Shown piece after piece: positions 1 through 8,817 of a DNA stretch of 41,374 nt. Location: the NCBI RefSeq assembly GCF_019209865.1, contig NZ_JAHUTT010000036.1, forward strand, positions 1 to 41,374, written 5' to 3'. This stretch comes from Shewanella sp. NIFS-20-20. GTDB taxonomy: Bacteria; Pseudomonadota; Gammaproteobacteria; Enterobacterales; Shewanellaceae. The translations under genes and the position numbers were made by a program. The notes beneath the pieces are model-generated. The model ran no database searches and had not been told where the DNA came from. It worked only from the letters and a program-made list of their open reading frames with translations. The first letter of the stretch is position 1. Each line of letters opens with the position of its first letter.

Positions 1-149
1 GTTAGCTAACGTCAAGGCAATGAACAAAGTCATAAGACTAGGTATGCCTGTTAGTTACCGAGTTGAGTAATTAGAGTAAGTGTCATTAGATCAGTACGTT
101 ACGTGAACTATTTGATCAACAACGCCATTGAACACGACTCAGGGTAGAA

Positions 150-722
150 TTATTTTTGCTCGACAGCCGAATTCATCAACCCATGCTTGTCATCGCCAAT
201 AAACTTTAACAACACCACATTTAAGGCAAAGGCAATCGAATATAAAACAAATGAGAAACCCGAATCATACCCTTGAGGCACGAACATTTTATAACCATTG
301 GGGCTTAATAATACCTCCTCACGAGTGAAACCATGATTTCTCGCCTCGGCCACCGCGTTAAAAAAATCGCCAGTGTCGATCATGCCGTACATGGAGGTTT
401 GAGCGTCACCAAAGTAAGGTAACTGTATGCCCGAAACGATATGACTTATGATAGCTCCAATAAACATAACCAGTGATAATTTTAATGCCAGCGGTCGATA
501 TTTACTGATATACAGCAATATGACCACGATTAGAGCGATCACGGCTACCAAATAACGCCCCTCCTCCTCTATCCAACGAGCCCCGAGAAAGTCTGCCATC
601 TGTTTATAGACATACAAAGAGCTGGGGACATCAAAGAGGATAGCGATACCTGGCTGGAGCAGCATTAACGCCAGAAAAATTAAACAAAAATCTTTCATTG
701 TTTTTATATTATGTGGTTTCAC
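150..722 (-). CDS. Small integral membrane protein of unknown function
   Basis: I do not recognise this 190-residue protein. It is rich in hydrophobic stretches: about residues 9-30, 58-75, 80-102 and 155-175, so four membrane helices are likely, with a polar 50-residue loop between the third and fourth. I chose the GTG start at 722 because GAGG lies five bases upstream of it; the internal ATG at 698 has no visible ribosome binding site. It stands alone between the window edge and the PQQ-type dehydrogenase gene, separated from that gene's stop by about 200 bases. That gap (723-931) holds only a short hairpin (TTTGCG-GTGG-CGCAAA, 800-815) and no gene. No function is assigned. Confidence 0.6.
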   Translation of the reverse strand: MKPHNIKTMKDFCLIFLALMLLQPGIAILFDVPSSLYVYKQMADFLGARWIEEEGRYLVAVIALIVVILLYISKYRPLALKLSLVMFIGAIISHIVSGIQLPYFGDAQTSMYGMIDTGDFFNAVAEARNHGFTREEVLLSPNGYKMFVPQGYDSGFSFVLYSIAFALNVVLLKFIGDDKHGLMNSAVEQK

Positions 723-931
723 GTTGACCTCATTGGCAGTTCAATCGTTAACTAAATAAGCATAAATCACTCCATTGACTGATGAATTTACATCGATGCT
801 TTGCGGTGGCGCAAAATTATACACAAGCGCAATGGGCGCAACAAGTCGTTAACACTGGATGCTGTCAACGGCAATGATGATAACAACTGACGCATAGCAG
901 GAAGAAAATGCTTACCGCTGCCACACAGCTG

Positions 932-2107
932 TTATTGCCTAGCCTCACTCTCAGCCGTTGGATGGCGATTAAGCGCGTATGGCGTTAATTTGAGTAATGA
1001 ACCATTGGCACTGTCAGTGAGTAGATATATGGCCCCCTCAGGTCCTTGTGCGACATCTCGAATTCGCCCAAATTGATTACCTAGCAAGCGTTCTTCATCA
1101 ATAATGCGATCCCCTTGACGCTGTAACCTCACTAAAAGACCAAACTTTAAGGATCCCAGTAACACATCGCCCTGCCATTGACTAAAAAGCCCCCCTGAAT
1201 AGATCAGCAAGCCCGAGGGAGCTATCGATGGCACCCAATAATATAACGGTTGTTGCATACCCATACGCTCAGTGCCAATGCCAATCGCGGTACCGGTTCC
1301 GTAATTTTTTCCATAAGTAATCGTTGGCCACCCGTAATTAGCACCGGGTTTGATAAGATTCAGTTCGTCACCCCCTTGGGGCCCATGCTCATGGGTCCAG
1401 ATATTGCCGCTATCATCGAGGGTGAGGCCCTGAATATTGCGGTGACCGTAACTGACTATTTCCGCCAAGGCAGCGCTGGCGAAGGTGGGGTTAGATGGGC
1501 ATGGTAAACCGGCAAATGTCACCGCCACCAAACTGCCAGTATGGGTTTGTAAATCTTGCGCTTGCTCTCTATCACCGCGATCGCCAAGAGATAACAACAG
1601 ACATTGGCCGCGAATGGCCAAGCGCCCGCCAAAATGACGACCGCCTTGATGGAGCGGCTTAGCACTAAAGATGGTACGAACATTGTGGAGCTCATCCCCC
1701 GCTAACGTCGCACGCGCAATGGCGGTATTGGCAGCGCCATTGGCCGCACTTTGCGAATAGGCAATAAAGATTTGCTTGTCTGTAGAAAAATCAGGGGAGA
1801 TTGCCACGCCTAATAAGCCACCTTGCCCGAGCTGTTGGGCACTGGGCGCGCCAGCAATGAGCGTGACCTCACCTAGATGATCCACCCGTTTCAGCTGACC
1901 ATTACGTTCGCTGATCAGCATCTGCCATTGTTCCGCTTTGGCGCTGGGTAAAAATGCCATTGACCACGGGTGAGCAAGGCCCGTCGCTATCGTTGACACC
2001 TTAATCTGATAATCCTTGGAAGCGATCACCTCGCAAATTTCGCTGGCCTGCAGCCAACTTGGCGAGATCCACAGCAGTGCAAGCAATGAGGTCTTAATGT
2101 TTAGCAT
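932..2107 (-). CDS. PQQ-dependent aldose sugar dehydrogenase (YliI/Asd type), periplasmic
   Basis: Soluble quinoprotein glucose-dehydrogenase-like beta-propeller of 391 residues, expected to oxidise aldoses in the periplasm with PQQ. Residues 1-21 form a signal peptide ending near LQA. Family motifs are present in order: LGQGGLLGVAISPDF, GGRHFGGRLAI, LSLGDRGDR, HEHGPQGGDELN followed by GANYGWP, and PSIAPSGLLIYSG. The ATG at 2107 is preferred over the GTG two codons upstream because AAGGAG lies five bases before it. The length is normal for the family. It is preceded by the transporter gene on the same strand with a gap of 57 bases, so the two may be cotranscribed, although their functions show no obvious link. 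Whether the organism makes PQQ cannot be told from this window; apo-forms are known in bacteria that lack PQQ synthesis. Confidence 0.88.
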   Translation of the reverse strand: MLNIKTSLLALLWISPSWLQASEICEVIASKDYQIKVSTIATGLAHPWSMAFLPSAKAEQWQMLISERNGQLKRVDHLGEVTLIAGAPSAQQLGQGGLLGVAISPDFSTDKQIFIAYSQSAANGAANTAIARATLAGDELHNVRTIFSAKPLHQGGRHFGGRLAIRGQCLLLSLGDRGDREQAQDLQTHTGSLVAVTFAGLPCPSNPTFASAALAEIVSYGHRNIQGLTLDDSGNIWTHEHGPQGGDELNLIKPGANYGWPTITYGKNYGTGTAIGIGTERMGMQQPLYYWVPSIAPSGLLIYSGGLFSQWQGDVLLGSLKFGLLVRLQRQGDRIIDEERLLGNQFGRIRDVAQGPEGAIYLLTDSANGSLLKLTPYALNRHPTAESEARQ

Positions 2108-2164
2108 ACACACTCCTTATCTATCCGTTAACTTGCGAGGTTTACTGCTTACTCAAGTCGCTCG

Positions 2165-3460
2165 TTATGCCTTCATCGCCACCAACCAATAGCCAAAGAG
2201 CCCCATAAACCCGAATAGATAGATCAAGCCACACCAAGAGAGTCCGATCATAAACCGGCCAAAGCGATGTTGCGGTGCTAACCACGTCGCCGTCATCAAA
2301 CGGTAATTGAGCCATGCAAAAATACTGGTGGTGAAGAAGGCCAGTGTCATCACCACTTCCAATAATGGCAGTAATGCGCCTTTAAAAAATATGATCACAA
2401 TCAAGCCAAGGCCACTGATAGCGAGCATGATAGTTAGTCGTTGTCGCGAGGATGGAGGATTATGGCTGAGTATTTGTAGCCCGACATCTAAGGTACGACT
2501 ATAGCCATCAATCACAGTCACTGTGGTACTCAACATACACAAGAGTGCCACAAACCCGATGAGATAACGGCTGTTTGGGCCCATGACTTGGCCATACATA
2601 CCAATGAGTTGATTCGCAAAGGTCACCGCCGATGGTGAAAATTGCTGGCCAGTGCCATGCATCACTAATGCTCCAAGGGTCAGAAACAGCAATGCCAATA
2701 GCGCGGTGATGCCATAGCCGAGGTTAAAATCAGCGACGGCTTGCTTGGGCGTGACCGCTTGAGTTTTCTGTTTTTCCAGCAGCCACAGTGAACTCCAACT
2801 ACTGACCTCAATCGGCGCCGGCATCCAGCCCATCATGGCCATCAGAAAACCAACATAGGCCCATTGCCACGGAGAAGGGGTGATAGCCTCTTTGATAGGC
2901 GCCGCTTGCCCCCATGCCAATATCACGGCCAACAGGGTGGACAGGCTTAACGCTAACATAATAATTTTAGACAGTTTATCTAAGGTACGATATTGACCAA
3001 ACAGCAACAACAAGAGGCAGGATAACAACACGCATATGGCCAACACATTGATGGGTAAGGCGACAAATTGGCTCAATAAGGCGGCCGTTAACATGGTCAC
3101 TCCGGCAGTACTGGCGATGGCCGCAATAAGATTTAAACCCGTAAACAGCAGTAAATAGCCTCGCCCTTGGCGGAGATATCCATGCAATAAGCTTTCACCG
3201 GAGGCAGCGGTATAACGAGTGCCCGCCACAAAAAAGGGATACTTAAGCAGATTAACCACGACCACTAACCAGGCAAGTTGCCAGCCAAACTCGGCCCCGG
3301 CCTGGGTCGATGCCACCAAGTGTGAGGCGCCAATGGCCGCAGCCGCCATTAATAGGCCAGGCCCCATTCCTGTGAGCACATGCCGGCACCTTTGCCATGG
3401 ACCAGCATTGAACATAGACGCCAATGCCTTGGTGTCACTTGCGGGTTTATACTCTGTCAT
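2165..3460 (-). CDS. NRAMP-related divalent metal/ion transporter
   Basis: Membrane protein of 431 residues with about eleven hydrophobic helices, laid out like the NRAMP (Mn/Fe) family. The first helix region reads GPGLLMAAAAIGASHLV and the sixth-helix region MGWMPAPIEVSSW. Classical NRAMP proteins carry DPGN in helix 1 and a Met-Pro-His element in helix 6 as metal ligands; here the DPGN is replaced by an AIGASH-type sequence and the MPH by MPA. That places it in a divergent NRAMP-related group whose substrate is uncertain (Mg, amino acid or another cation are possible). The ATG at 3460 is chosen because AAGGGA lies just upstream; an in-frame GTG at 3478 is less likely. It lies upstream of the quinoprotein gene on the same strand. 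Confidence 0.78.
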   Translation of the reverse strand: MTEYKPASDTKALASMFNAGPWQRCRHVLTGMGPGLLMAAAAIGASHLVASTQAGAEFGWQLAWLVVVVNLLKYPFFVAGTRYTAASGESLLHGYLRQGRGYLLLFTGLNLIAAIASTAGVTMLTAALLSQFVALPINVLAICVLLSCLLLLLFGQYRTLDKLSKIIMLALSLSTLLAVILAWGQAAPIKEAITPSPWQWAYVGFLMAMMGWMPAPIEVSSWSSLWLLEKQKTQAVTPKQAVADFNLGYGITALLALLFLTLGALVMHGTGQQFSPSAVTFANQLIGMYGQVMGPNSRYLIGFVALLCMLSTTVTVIDGYSRTLDVGLQILSHNPPSSRQRLTIMLAISGLGLIVIIFFKGALLPLLEVVMTLAFFTTSIFAWLNYRLMTATWLAPQHRFGRFMIGLSWCGLIYLFGFMGLFGYWLVAMKA

Positions 3461-3551
3461 TGCGTCCCTTGACTGCACAATTATTAATCCAACATACCGC
3501 TAAGTTATCAATAACATCAAATACTATTGGTGTTCAAATGAGTAGCAAGAC

Positions 3552-4691
3552 TCACGCCGATGTGATCATCGCGACTGCGGTTTCTGCCGCCTCTAGTGCG
3601 CCCTCCAAATAGCCGCCATTAGATGTCGCCGCCTCAGTGCCAGCAAAGATGAGTTGCCCATGTTGCTCACCGCCGTTGGCCGGGTATAAACCATAGTGGG
3701 GATGGAGAAGAGTTGAAAAGTCATTGCGGTGGGCAATCAGCGACTGCTGCGACCAATCCATTATTTCCATGGCGAGTGGCTGTGCGGCTTGCTCGCCAAA
3801 AATGCGGATAAGTTGCTGTAATGCCATTGCTAATAGGGCGTCTTTGCCTGCCGTTTTACGCGCGGGCGCATTGATCCCCAAAAATCCAAATAATGCCCCG
3901 AGCCCATCGCCTGTGGCGGTGAACTCTTCTGAGGCATCGTGTATTTCGATCAGCGGCCCCACATGACTCATCACGGTGCCAGAGGCTCCGTTTGCCCGCC
4001 AAAACGCTTGAGGGTATACCGCCACTACTTTGGCATGGGCCGCCATCCAAGTCGGCGTTGCGGCCAATGTGTCGATCAGGTCATCGTCCAAGCTCGGTGT
4101 TATCGTGAGCTGAGCGGCAACCTGTCTTGGCGGCATTGCAAAAATCACATAATCTGCCGACATTGTTTGCTCGCCCGCTGCGCTGTCAGCGGTAATTTGA
4201 TAACGATAGCCACCGCTTTGCGCATCATCAATACGGCTTATCGCCGTGACTTTTGTCGCTAATCTCAGAGTTTGCGGCGCGAGTGTTTGCATCAAGGCAG
4301 TCACTAGGCTCAGCATGCCGCCCTGTAAACGGTAGGCACTAGGCGCGCTGCTATAGGGGGATGATTGAACACGCGGCGCCTTATTTTTGTCCAGTTCAAC
4401 CAAGCTATCACCTTGATCAAATTGCCGAAATGAATGCAGGGAGAATTGGCTGACTAAGCGTTGGAAAATGGGATTCATCTGTGGCCAAAACCAGGCAGGT
4501 CCCAGATCAAAATGCGCCTTAGCATCGCCTTTTTCAGCGGGAGAAAATACCTGAATGCGGCCGCCAGCCTGCGCGGCCGCCTCCAGCACTGTGACCTTAA
4601 TCCCCTGTTGCTGCAATAAATAGGCGGCATAGATACCGCTTAACCCAGCACCGACAATCACTACCTCTTTGCCTGAATGATTTTTTTTCAA
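3552..4691 (-). CDS. FAD-dependent amine oxidase (flavin monoamine oxidase family)
   Basis: A 379-residue flavoprotein. The N-terminus carries the dinucleotide-binding fingerprint VIVGAGLSGIYAAYLL followed by an acidic residue (VLEAA) and the AGGRI motif typical of amine oxidases. The C-terminal FAD motif is visible as IFAGTEAATSNGGYLEGALE. It should oxidatively deaminate an amine or a polyamine-like compound in the cytoplasm; no signal peptide is seen. The probable start is TTG at 4691 with GAGG seven bases upstream. It is divergent from the broken LysR gene, the usual arrangement for a LysR-type regulator and its target, so its control may have changed when the regulator was lost. Substrate specificity cannot be read from the sequence. 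Confidence 0.85.
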   Translation of the reverse strand: MKKNHSGKEVVIVGAGLSGIYAAYLLQQQGIKVTVLEAAAQAGGRIQVFSPAEKGDAKAHFDLGPAWFWPQMNPIFQRLVSQFSLHSFRQFDQGDSLVELDKNKAPRVQSSPYSSAPSAYRLQGGMLSLVTALMQTLAPQTLRLATKVTAISRIDDAQSGGYRYQITADSAAGEQTMSADYVIFAMPPRQVAAQLTITPSLDDDLIDTLAATPTWMAAHAKVVAVYPQAFWRANGASGTVMSHVGPLIEIHDASEEFTATGDGLGALFGFLGINAPARKTAGKDALLAMALQQLIRIFGEQAAQPLAMEIMDWSQQSLIAHRNDFSTLLHPHYGLYPANGGEQHGQLIFAGTEAATSNGGYLEGALEAAETAVAMITSA

Positions 4692-4879
4692 TTGAATGCC
4701 TCATTAGTTAACGACTCAGTAATGCAAGTAGCCCACGGCAAGTCCGCGCGACGTTCGCTTTGCCCTGCCAATCGACTCATGAGTGATGGCTTAATGGCCT
4801 CTATACTGCTAATTTGGCGCTGTACTTACAAATCATAAGAACTAGGCTTACGGTATAGATATTGTTTATTGAGGACACC

Positions 4880-5812
4880 ATGTTTCGACTTGCGCACTTA
4901 AATGGCATTAAAGCCTTTGAAGCCGCCGCTAGGCATCAAAGCTTTACCTTGGCGGCTAAAGAGATGAATGTCACTCCGGCGGCCATCGGCCAACAAATTC
5001 GCCAACTCGAAGAATGGCTTGGGGTCACCTTGTTTATTCGCAGCAATAGTGGTCAAGCTAGACTCACCATGACCCCAGCGGCCCAAGCGGCCTACCCCGA
5101 TATCAAACGCAGTTTTGATTTGATGCTCAATGGGCTGCAACAATTATATAGTCCACTCTTGCAACAATCCTTGACCATTTCAGTCAGTCCGTCGTTTGCC
5201 GCCAAGTGGTTAATGCCGAGGCTACATCACTTTCAACAAAGCTATCCGCACTGACAACTCAAGATAGAAACTCAAGTACAACTAATTGATTATGCAAGAG
5301 AAGGGATTGATATCGGCTTGCGCTACGGCCAAGGACAATGGCCGGGATTAGCGGCGGAGTACTTGATGGCTGAAACCGTCTTTCCTGTCTGTGCCCCAGC
5401 GCTAGTCGCGCAAGGATTGCAACGTATCGAGCATTTAAGTCAATACCCGTTATTACATGATACTTCGGTGGCCAATAACCCTAACTACCCCTCTTGGTCT
5501 TGTTGGTTTCGCCAACAACATAGGCCATTACCAAACAATGTCGGCTTACAAATCAACAGCTCGGCCGATCTCATTGCGGCGGCCATTCGTGCGCAAGAGG
5601 TGGCATTAGGCAGAGAAGTACTGGTCCGAGATGACATTGCCAGTGGCACCCTGGTCTGCCCATTTGGCAGCGCAGCGGCCATCACCTCCGCCATGGCATA
5701 CCATGTGGTATGGCAGCAAGACAGGCCCTGTAATCAAGCCATGATTGACTTTCGTCATTGGTTACAACAGCAAGCCGCGGCGCCCGTCACGCAGCAAGCG
5801 GCCCCTGCATAA
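4880..5812 (+). pseudogene. GcvA-like LysR regulator interrupted by an in-frame TGA
   Basis: The reading frame encodes a LysR-type regulator of about 310 residues. The N-terminal winged helix is intact (FEAAARHQSFTLAAKEMNVT then AIGQQIRQLEEWLG), and the GcvA-like effector-domain start (SVSPSFAAKWLMPRL) follows. At 5252-5254 a TGA stop cuts the frame directly after SYPH; the same frame then continues without any shift (QLKIETQVQLIDYAREGIDIGLRYG) to the TAA at 5810-5812. A Trp is plausible at this position, so a single TGG-to-TGA change would explain the break. The start at 4880 has GAGG six bases upstream. As it stands the product would be the DNA-binding half only, about 124 residues. It is divergent from the flavin amine oxidase gene, its likely former target. 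Confidence 0.85.
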
Positions 5813-5825
5813 AATCCACTTTCAT

Positions 5826-5857
5826 CATGATGGCGCCGAGCCATCAGCGCCATCATG
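5826..5857. terminator. Inverted repeat between convergent lysR pseudogene and GST gene
   Basis: CATGATGGCGC (5826-5836) pairs perfectly with GCGCCATCATG (5847-5857) around a ten-base loop. It sits between the stops of two convergent genes, as bidirectional terminators do, but there is no T-tract on either side, so intrinsic termination is uncertain. Confidence 0.45.
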
Positions 5858-5900
5858 CCATATGACTCCGGCATTCTTGCCCATGAAACCCTTGGTTTGC

Positions 5901-6539
5901 CTAGCCGTTAAATTCAGGGCGTTGAGCCATTCGCTCTCGCCATGCCGCTAAATGGCGTAAGTGCGCTGGGATCTCAAGGCCACTAAAGTCCGCGAACGCC
6001 AATCCGTAAAACAAGGTAATGTCGGCCATCGTCAATCGGTCAGCAGCCACAAACGCTTGATCTTGCAAGTGCTGATTAAAATAGACCAACCCCGCTTGCG
6101 CCTTGAGCTTTTGGAGTTCCCCCCAAGGTTGACAAGGGGCGGTTTCAAGCTCAGGCCCTAAGCCTGTGGTCGCATGGTGAAAATAAGCCGCCACAGCGTC
6201 CATCACCATGACCTCGGCCCGTCGCTGCATCATATGGATTATGCCGCGCTCCAATGGTGTGGTACCGCTGAGATTTGGTCCAGGTAAGATATTATCGAGA
6301 TACTCAATAATCACCGTCGAATCCGTCAAATAGATCCCCTCAGGGGTGCGCAATACTGGCACTGTGCCTAGTGGATTGATGAGGTAAAACTCCGGTGTTC
6401 GGTGCTCTTTTGCCATCACATCCACTTCGATAAACGTCACTTGTTCGACTGCCCCCTTAGCCGCCAGCGCAGCTCTAACTCGGGCTGGATTAGGAAAACC
6501 TGTCGTTTCATAAACGGTCAACTTATCTGCTTGTTCCAT
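5901..6539 (-). CDS. Glutathione S-transferase family protein
   Basis: A 212-residue soluble protein with the two-domain GST layout. The thioredoxin-like N-terminal half contains LTVYETTGFPNPARVR, the cis-proline region NPLGTVPVL (about residue 57) and the glutathione gamma-glutamyl contact LTDSTVIIEYL (Asp-Ser, about residue 73). The helical C-terminal half contains FVAADRLTMADITLF, the usual N-capping box (T-M-A-D). It should conjugate or reduce small electrophiles with glutathione in the cytoplasm. The gene lies 72 bases beyond the cupin gene on the same strand; a shared transcript is possible. Its substrate is unknown. Length is typical of the family. Confidence 0.88.
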   Translation of the reverse strand: MEQADKLTVYETTGFPNPARVRAALAAKGAVEQVTFIEVDVMAKEHRTPEFYLINPLGTVPVLRTPEGIYLTDSTVIIEYLDNILPGPNLSGTTPLERGIIHMMQRRAEVMVMDAVAAYFHHATTGLGPELETAPCQPWGELQKLKAQAGLVYFNQHLQDQAFVAADRLTMADITLFYGLAFADFSGLEIPAHLRHLAAWRERMAQRPEFNG

Positions 6540-6611
6540 TGTTATGCCTTAGCGCATATCGCGCGTAGTAAACTCAACATTAGTGGTCAATCGCTAGCGA
6601 GCAAAAGCTCG

Positions 6612-7322
6612 CTATTCTCTAACCACTCCTTTACCAATTTTGATATACACAGTCGCCCCCGTTACCGATGACATGGCAATGGGGTGATGAGCGGGTAAAC
6701 GTAACCATGAGCGCGCACCTAATTGATGCTCGTTAAGCCTGATGTCACCCGCAATGACAAATAATTCAAACACCTCATCAAATTGTTCAGGCTCGCCCTG
6801 ATAATGACTGGGCAATTGCCGTAAACTCGTGTGTTCAAACGCTGATTGCCATAAGGTTAATTCGCGCATGCCGCCCGCCTGCAACGCCCAATCGCCCTCC
6901 TGAGTATCCATGGAAAAATTGGCGGTCTCGTCAACCGGCATTTGCGCTAATTTCACTAAGATCTCACAGCCTTCATGGGTAAAAGGTGCGTGACGACTCC
7001 CGACGGGGTTGCGGACATACCAACCTTGAGGAAAGTCACCACTTTCATCAGAAAACGTCCCTCTGAGCACTAAGTATTCTTCGCCACCACTATGAACATG
7101 CGCAGAAAATTGGCTGCCAGCCTGATAACGTACACACGAGGTGGCTCGTCTAGCGACCTCATCGCCAATACGTTCAAACATCATGCGCTCAACCCCCACC
7201 ATCGGGGTTGGCGTAAACGGTATATCACCGCCTTTGATCACCACGGCTTGGCTAAAGTCATGGTTAAACTTCACATACGCTTGCGATATGGGGGTTGGCG
7301 GTGTGGTGTGTGAATGCGTCAT
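6612..7322 (-). CDS. Double cupin protein (ChrR-type cupin fold)
   Basis: A 236-residue protein with two cupin-like halves. The first half carries a clear metal-binding cupin motif: FSAHVHSGGEEYLVLRGTFSDE with His, His, Glu in the expected spacing, then PVGSRHAPFTHEG with a later His. The second half (after about residue 150) has a weaker, ligand-poor copy ending in LPAHHPIAMSSVTGATVYIK. This resembles the cupin domain of ChrR-type anti-sigma factors and related stand-alone cupins, but the zinc-binding N-terminal anti-sigma domain is absent. The start at 7322 is fixed by GGAGG eight bases upstream. A longer upstream frame is open but lacks a ribosome binding site. The function is probably metal-dependent but unassigned. 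Confidence 0.75.
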   Translation of the reverse strand: MTHSHTTPPTPISQAYVKFNHDFSQAVVIKGGDIPFTPTPMVGVERMMFERIGDEVARRATSCVRYQAGSQFSAHVHSGGEEYLVLRGTFSDESGDFPQGWYVRNPVGSRHAPFTHEGCEILVKLAQMPVDETANFSMDTQEGDWALQAGGMRELTLWQSAFEHTSLRQLPSHYQGEPEQFDEVFELFVIAGDIRLNEHQLGARSWLRLPAHHPIAMSSVTGATVYIKIGKGVVRE

Positions 7323-7532
7323 TTGTTGCCCTCCTAAGTTGCCAATGACTGTATCCCACGGGCAAAAAGCTGACGAGTGACAATCTGTTGCTAAGCGCCA
7401 TAGTTTTTGTTTACAGCGCGAGCTAGTGGCAAGTTCATCATGGCGTGGATAACAAGCGGACGCGGATAACACAGGGGCATGGTGAGCCTGCTCGCGCACT
7501 CACGCTGTGAAGACAGCGCGAATTAAGGCCAT

Positions 7533-7557
7533 AAAAAAAGGCGCACTTGGCGCCTTT
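7533..7557 (-). terminator. Intrinsic terminator after rluF
   Basis: Read on the minus strand, AAAGGCGC pairs with GCGCCTTT (7537-7544 with 7550-7557) around a five-base loop, followed by a run of seven T. It begins 22 bases after the rluF stop. This is a textbook rho-independent terminator. Confidence 0.9.
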
Positions 7558-7579
7558 AATGTCGATGATTGTTAAACCG

Positions 7580-8491
7580 TTAGGATTTTTTCTTCCCTAA
7601 GCGTTGATTTCTGTGCTTAGGATTATTGCTGGGTTTAGGCTTACCTCGGCGTGAGCCTGGCGTTTGCGGGATCAAGGCTTGGATCGCTTCTTTAGAGCGA
7701 TCGGGAGATTTAGCCTTCGCTTTGGCTTTTTGCTTGGCCTTAACATCTTTCTTATTGGGCGCGGCTTCTGATGAAGAGTGTTTAGCGGCATCGAGCATCA
7801 GACGTAACTCGTCTTCGGTTAAGTCACGCCATTCGCCAACCGGCAAACCTTTCATATCGACATGCATGATCCGCACTCGCTCAAGCTTAGTCACTTCGTA
7901 GTTGAAGTATTCACACATGCGGCGAATTTGGCGGTTTAAACCTTGAACTAACGTGATTTTAAAGGTTTGCGCCGAGAGTCTTTCGATCTTACATTTCTTG
8001 GTGATCACCCCCAGCATCGGCACGCCAGCACTCATGCCAGTAATGGCCTCATCGGTGAGCGGTTTATTCACTGTGACCACGTACTCTTTCTCGTGCTTGT
8101 TACCGGCACGCAGAATTTTATTGACCAAATCGCCATTGCTGGTTAAGAAGATCAAGCCTTGCGAGTCCTTGTCTAAACGGCCGATAGGAAAAATTCGCTC
8201 GCTGTGATTAACAAAATCCACGATATTGTTTTTTTCGCTGCCCTCGGTGGTACTGACAATGCCGACGGGTTTATTTAATGCAATAAAGACAAAGTCATCG
8301 GCATCACGGGGCTCAATCAACTGGCCGTTGACTTTGACGACATCGCCAAACTCTACCTGACAACCCACGGTCGCACGTTTGCCATTGATAAACACATTAC
8401 CCTGCTCTATGTACCTGTCGGCGTCACGGCGCGAGCAAATACCACTTTCACTAATGTATTTATTTAATCGGGTTGATTGATTGCTAAACAT
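7580..8491 (-). CDS. rluF: 23S rRNA pseudouridine(2604) synthase RluF
   Basis: A 303-residue RsuA/RluB/E/F-family enzyme that isomerises a uridine in 23S rRNA (U2604 in E. coli, where RluF also acts on tRNA-Tyr). The N-terminal S4 RNA-binding domain starts [20 protein letters not shown]. The catalytic motif is [16 protein letters not shown], with the active Asp in [33 protein letters not shown] is the conserved C-terminal element of the family and matches remembered RluF very closely. The tail from about residue 250 is a Lys/Pro-rich disordered extension, as in E. coli RluF. The ATG at 8491 gives the normal N-terminus; the open frame upstream (to 8692) is not family-like. A strong terminator follows the gene. 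Confidence 0.95.
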   Translation of the reverse strand: MFSNQSTRLNKYISESGICSRRDADRYIEQGNVFINGKRATVGCQVEFGDVVKVNGQLIEPRDADDFVFIALNKPVGIVSTTEGSEKNNIVDFVNHSERIFPIGRLDKDSQGLIFLTSNGDLVNKILRAGNKHEKEYVVTVNKPLTDEAITGMSAGVPMLGVITKKCKIERLSAQTFKITLVQGLNRQIRRMCEYFNYEVTKLERVRIMHVDMKGLPVGEWRDLTEDELRLMLDAAKHSSSEAAPNKKDVKAKQKAKAKAKSPDRSKEAIQALIPQTPGSRRGKPKPSNNPKHRNQRLGKKKS

Positions 8492-8817
8492 ACTCTGAAT
8501 TCTAACTAGCCACGAAGATGCCACAGAGTACCCGTTTTTGCGAAAAAGCGGAACTGCTGTCACAGGAAATGTGAGCGAAACGCCGACCAACCGGCAAAGA
8601 CTGCCTAACTTGCCCGCCAACGCCGACATCGTTATTGTGTTAGCCATATATTCAGGCGGTTTGCCCCTTGAACGCCTCAATTTAGGAGACAATCCCCGCC
8701 ACGATCACGCCATACACGATCATCTCAACCCGCATCATCGCCGCCAATATTCGCCAGTATTAATCCTTACCATACTGATAAAAACAGATTAAACTTAAGC
8801 AATAGATATTGAAAATT
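8492..8817. other. Intergenic region between divergent rluF and the methyltransferase gene
   Basis: About 325 bases with no convincing gene. Frames that stay open on both strands here lack ribosome binding sites and family-like sequence. The only feature I can point to is the weak promoter-like pair listed separately near its right end. Confidence 0.5.
8767..8795 (+). promoter_or_regulatory. Possible sigma-70 promoter for the methyltransferase gene
   Basis: TTACCA (8767-8772) and TAAACT (8790-8795) are separated by 17 bases; each matches four of six consensus bases. Transcription would start near 8802, just upstream of the candidate starts at 8818 and 8833. Confidence 0.35.

Noticed and set aside
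5252..5254. TGA in the LysR gene read as selenocysteine
   Set aside because: LysR regulators are not known selenoproteins and I see no reason for a catalytic selenium there; a nonsense change is simpler.
8492..8692. N-terminal extension of RluF
   Set aside because: The ATG at 8491 already gives the S4-domain start known for RluF; the extension has no family-like sequence.
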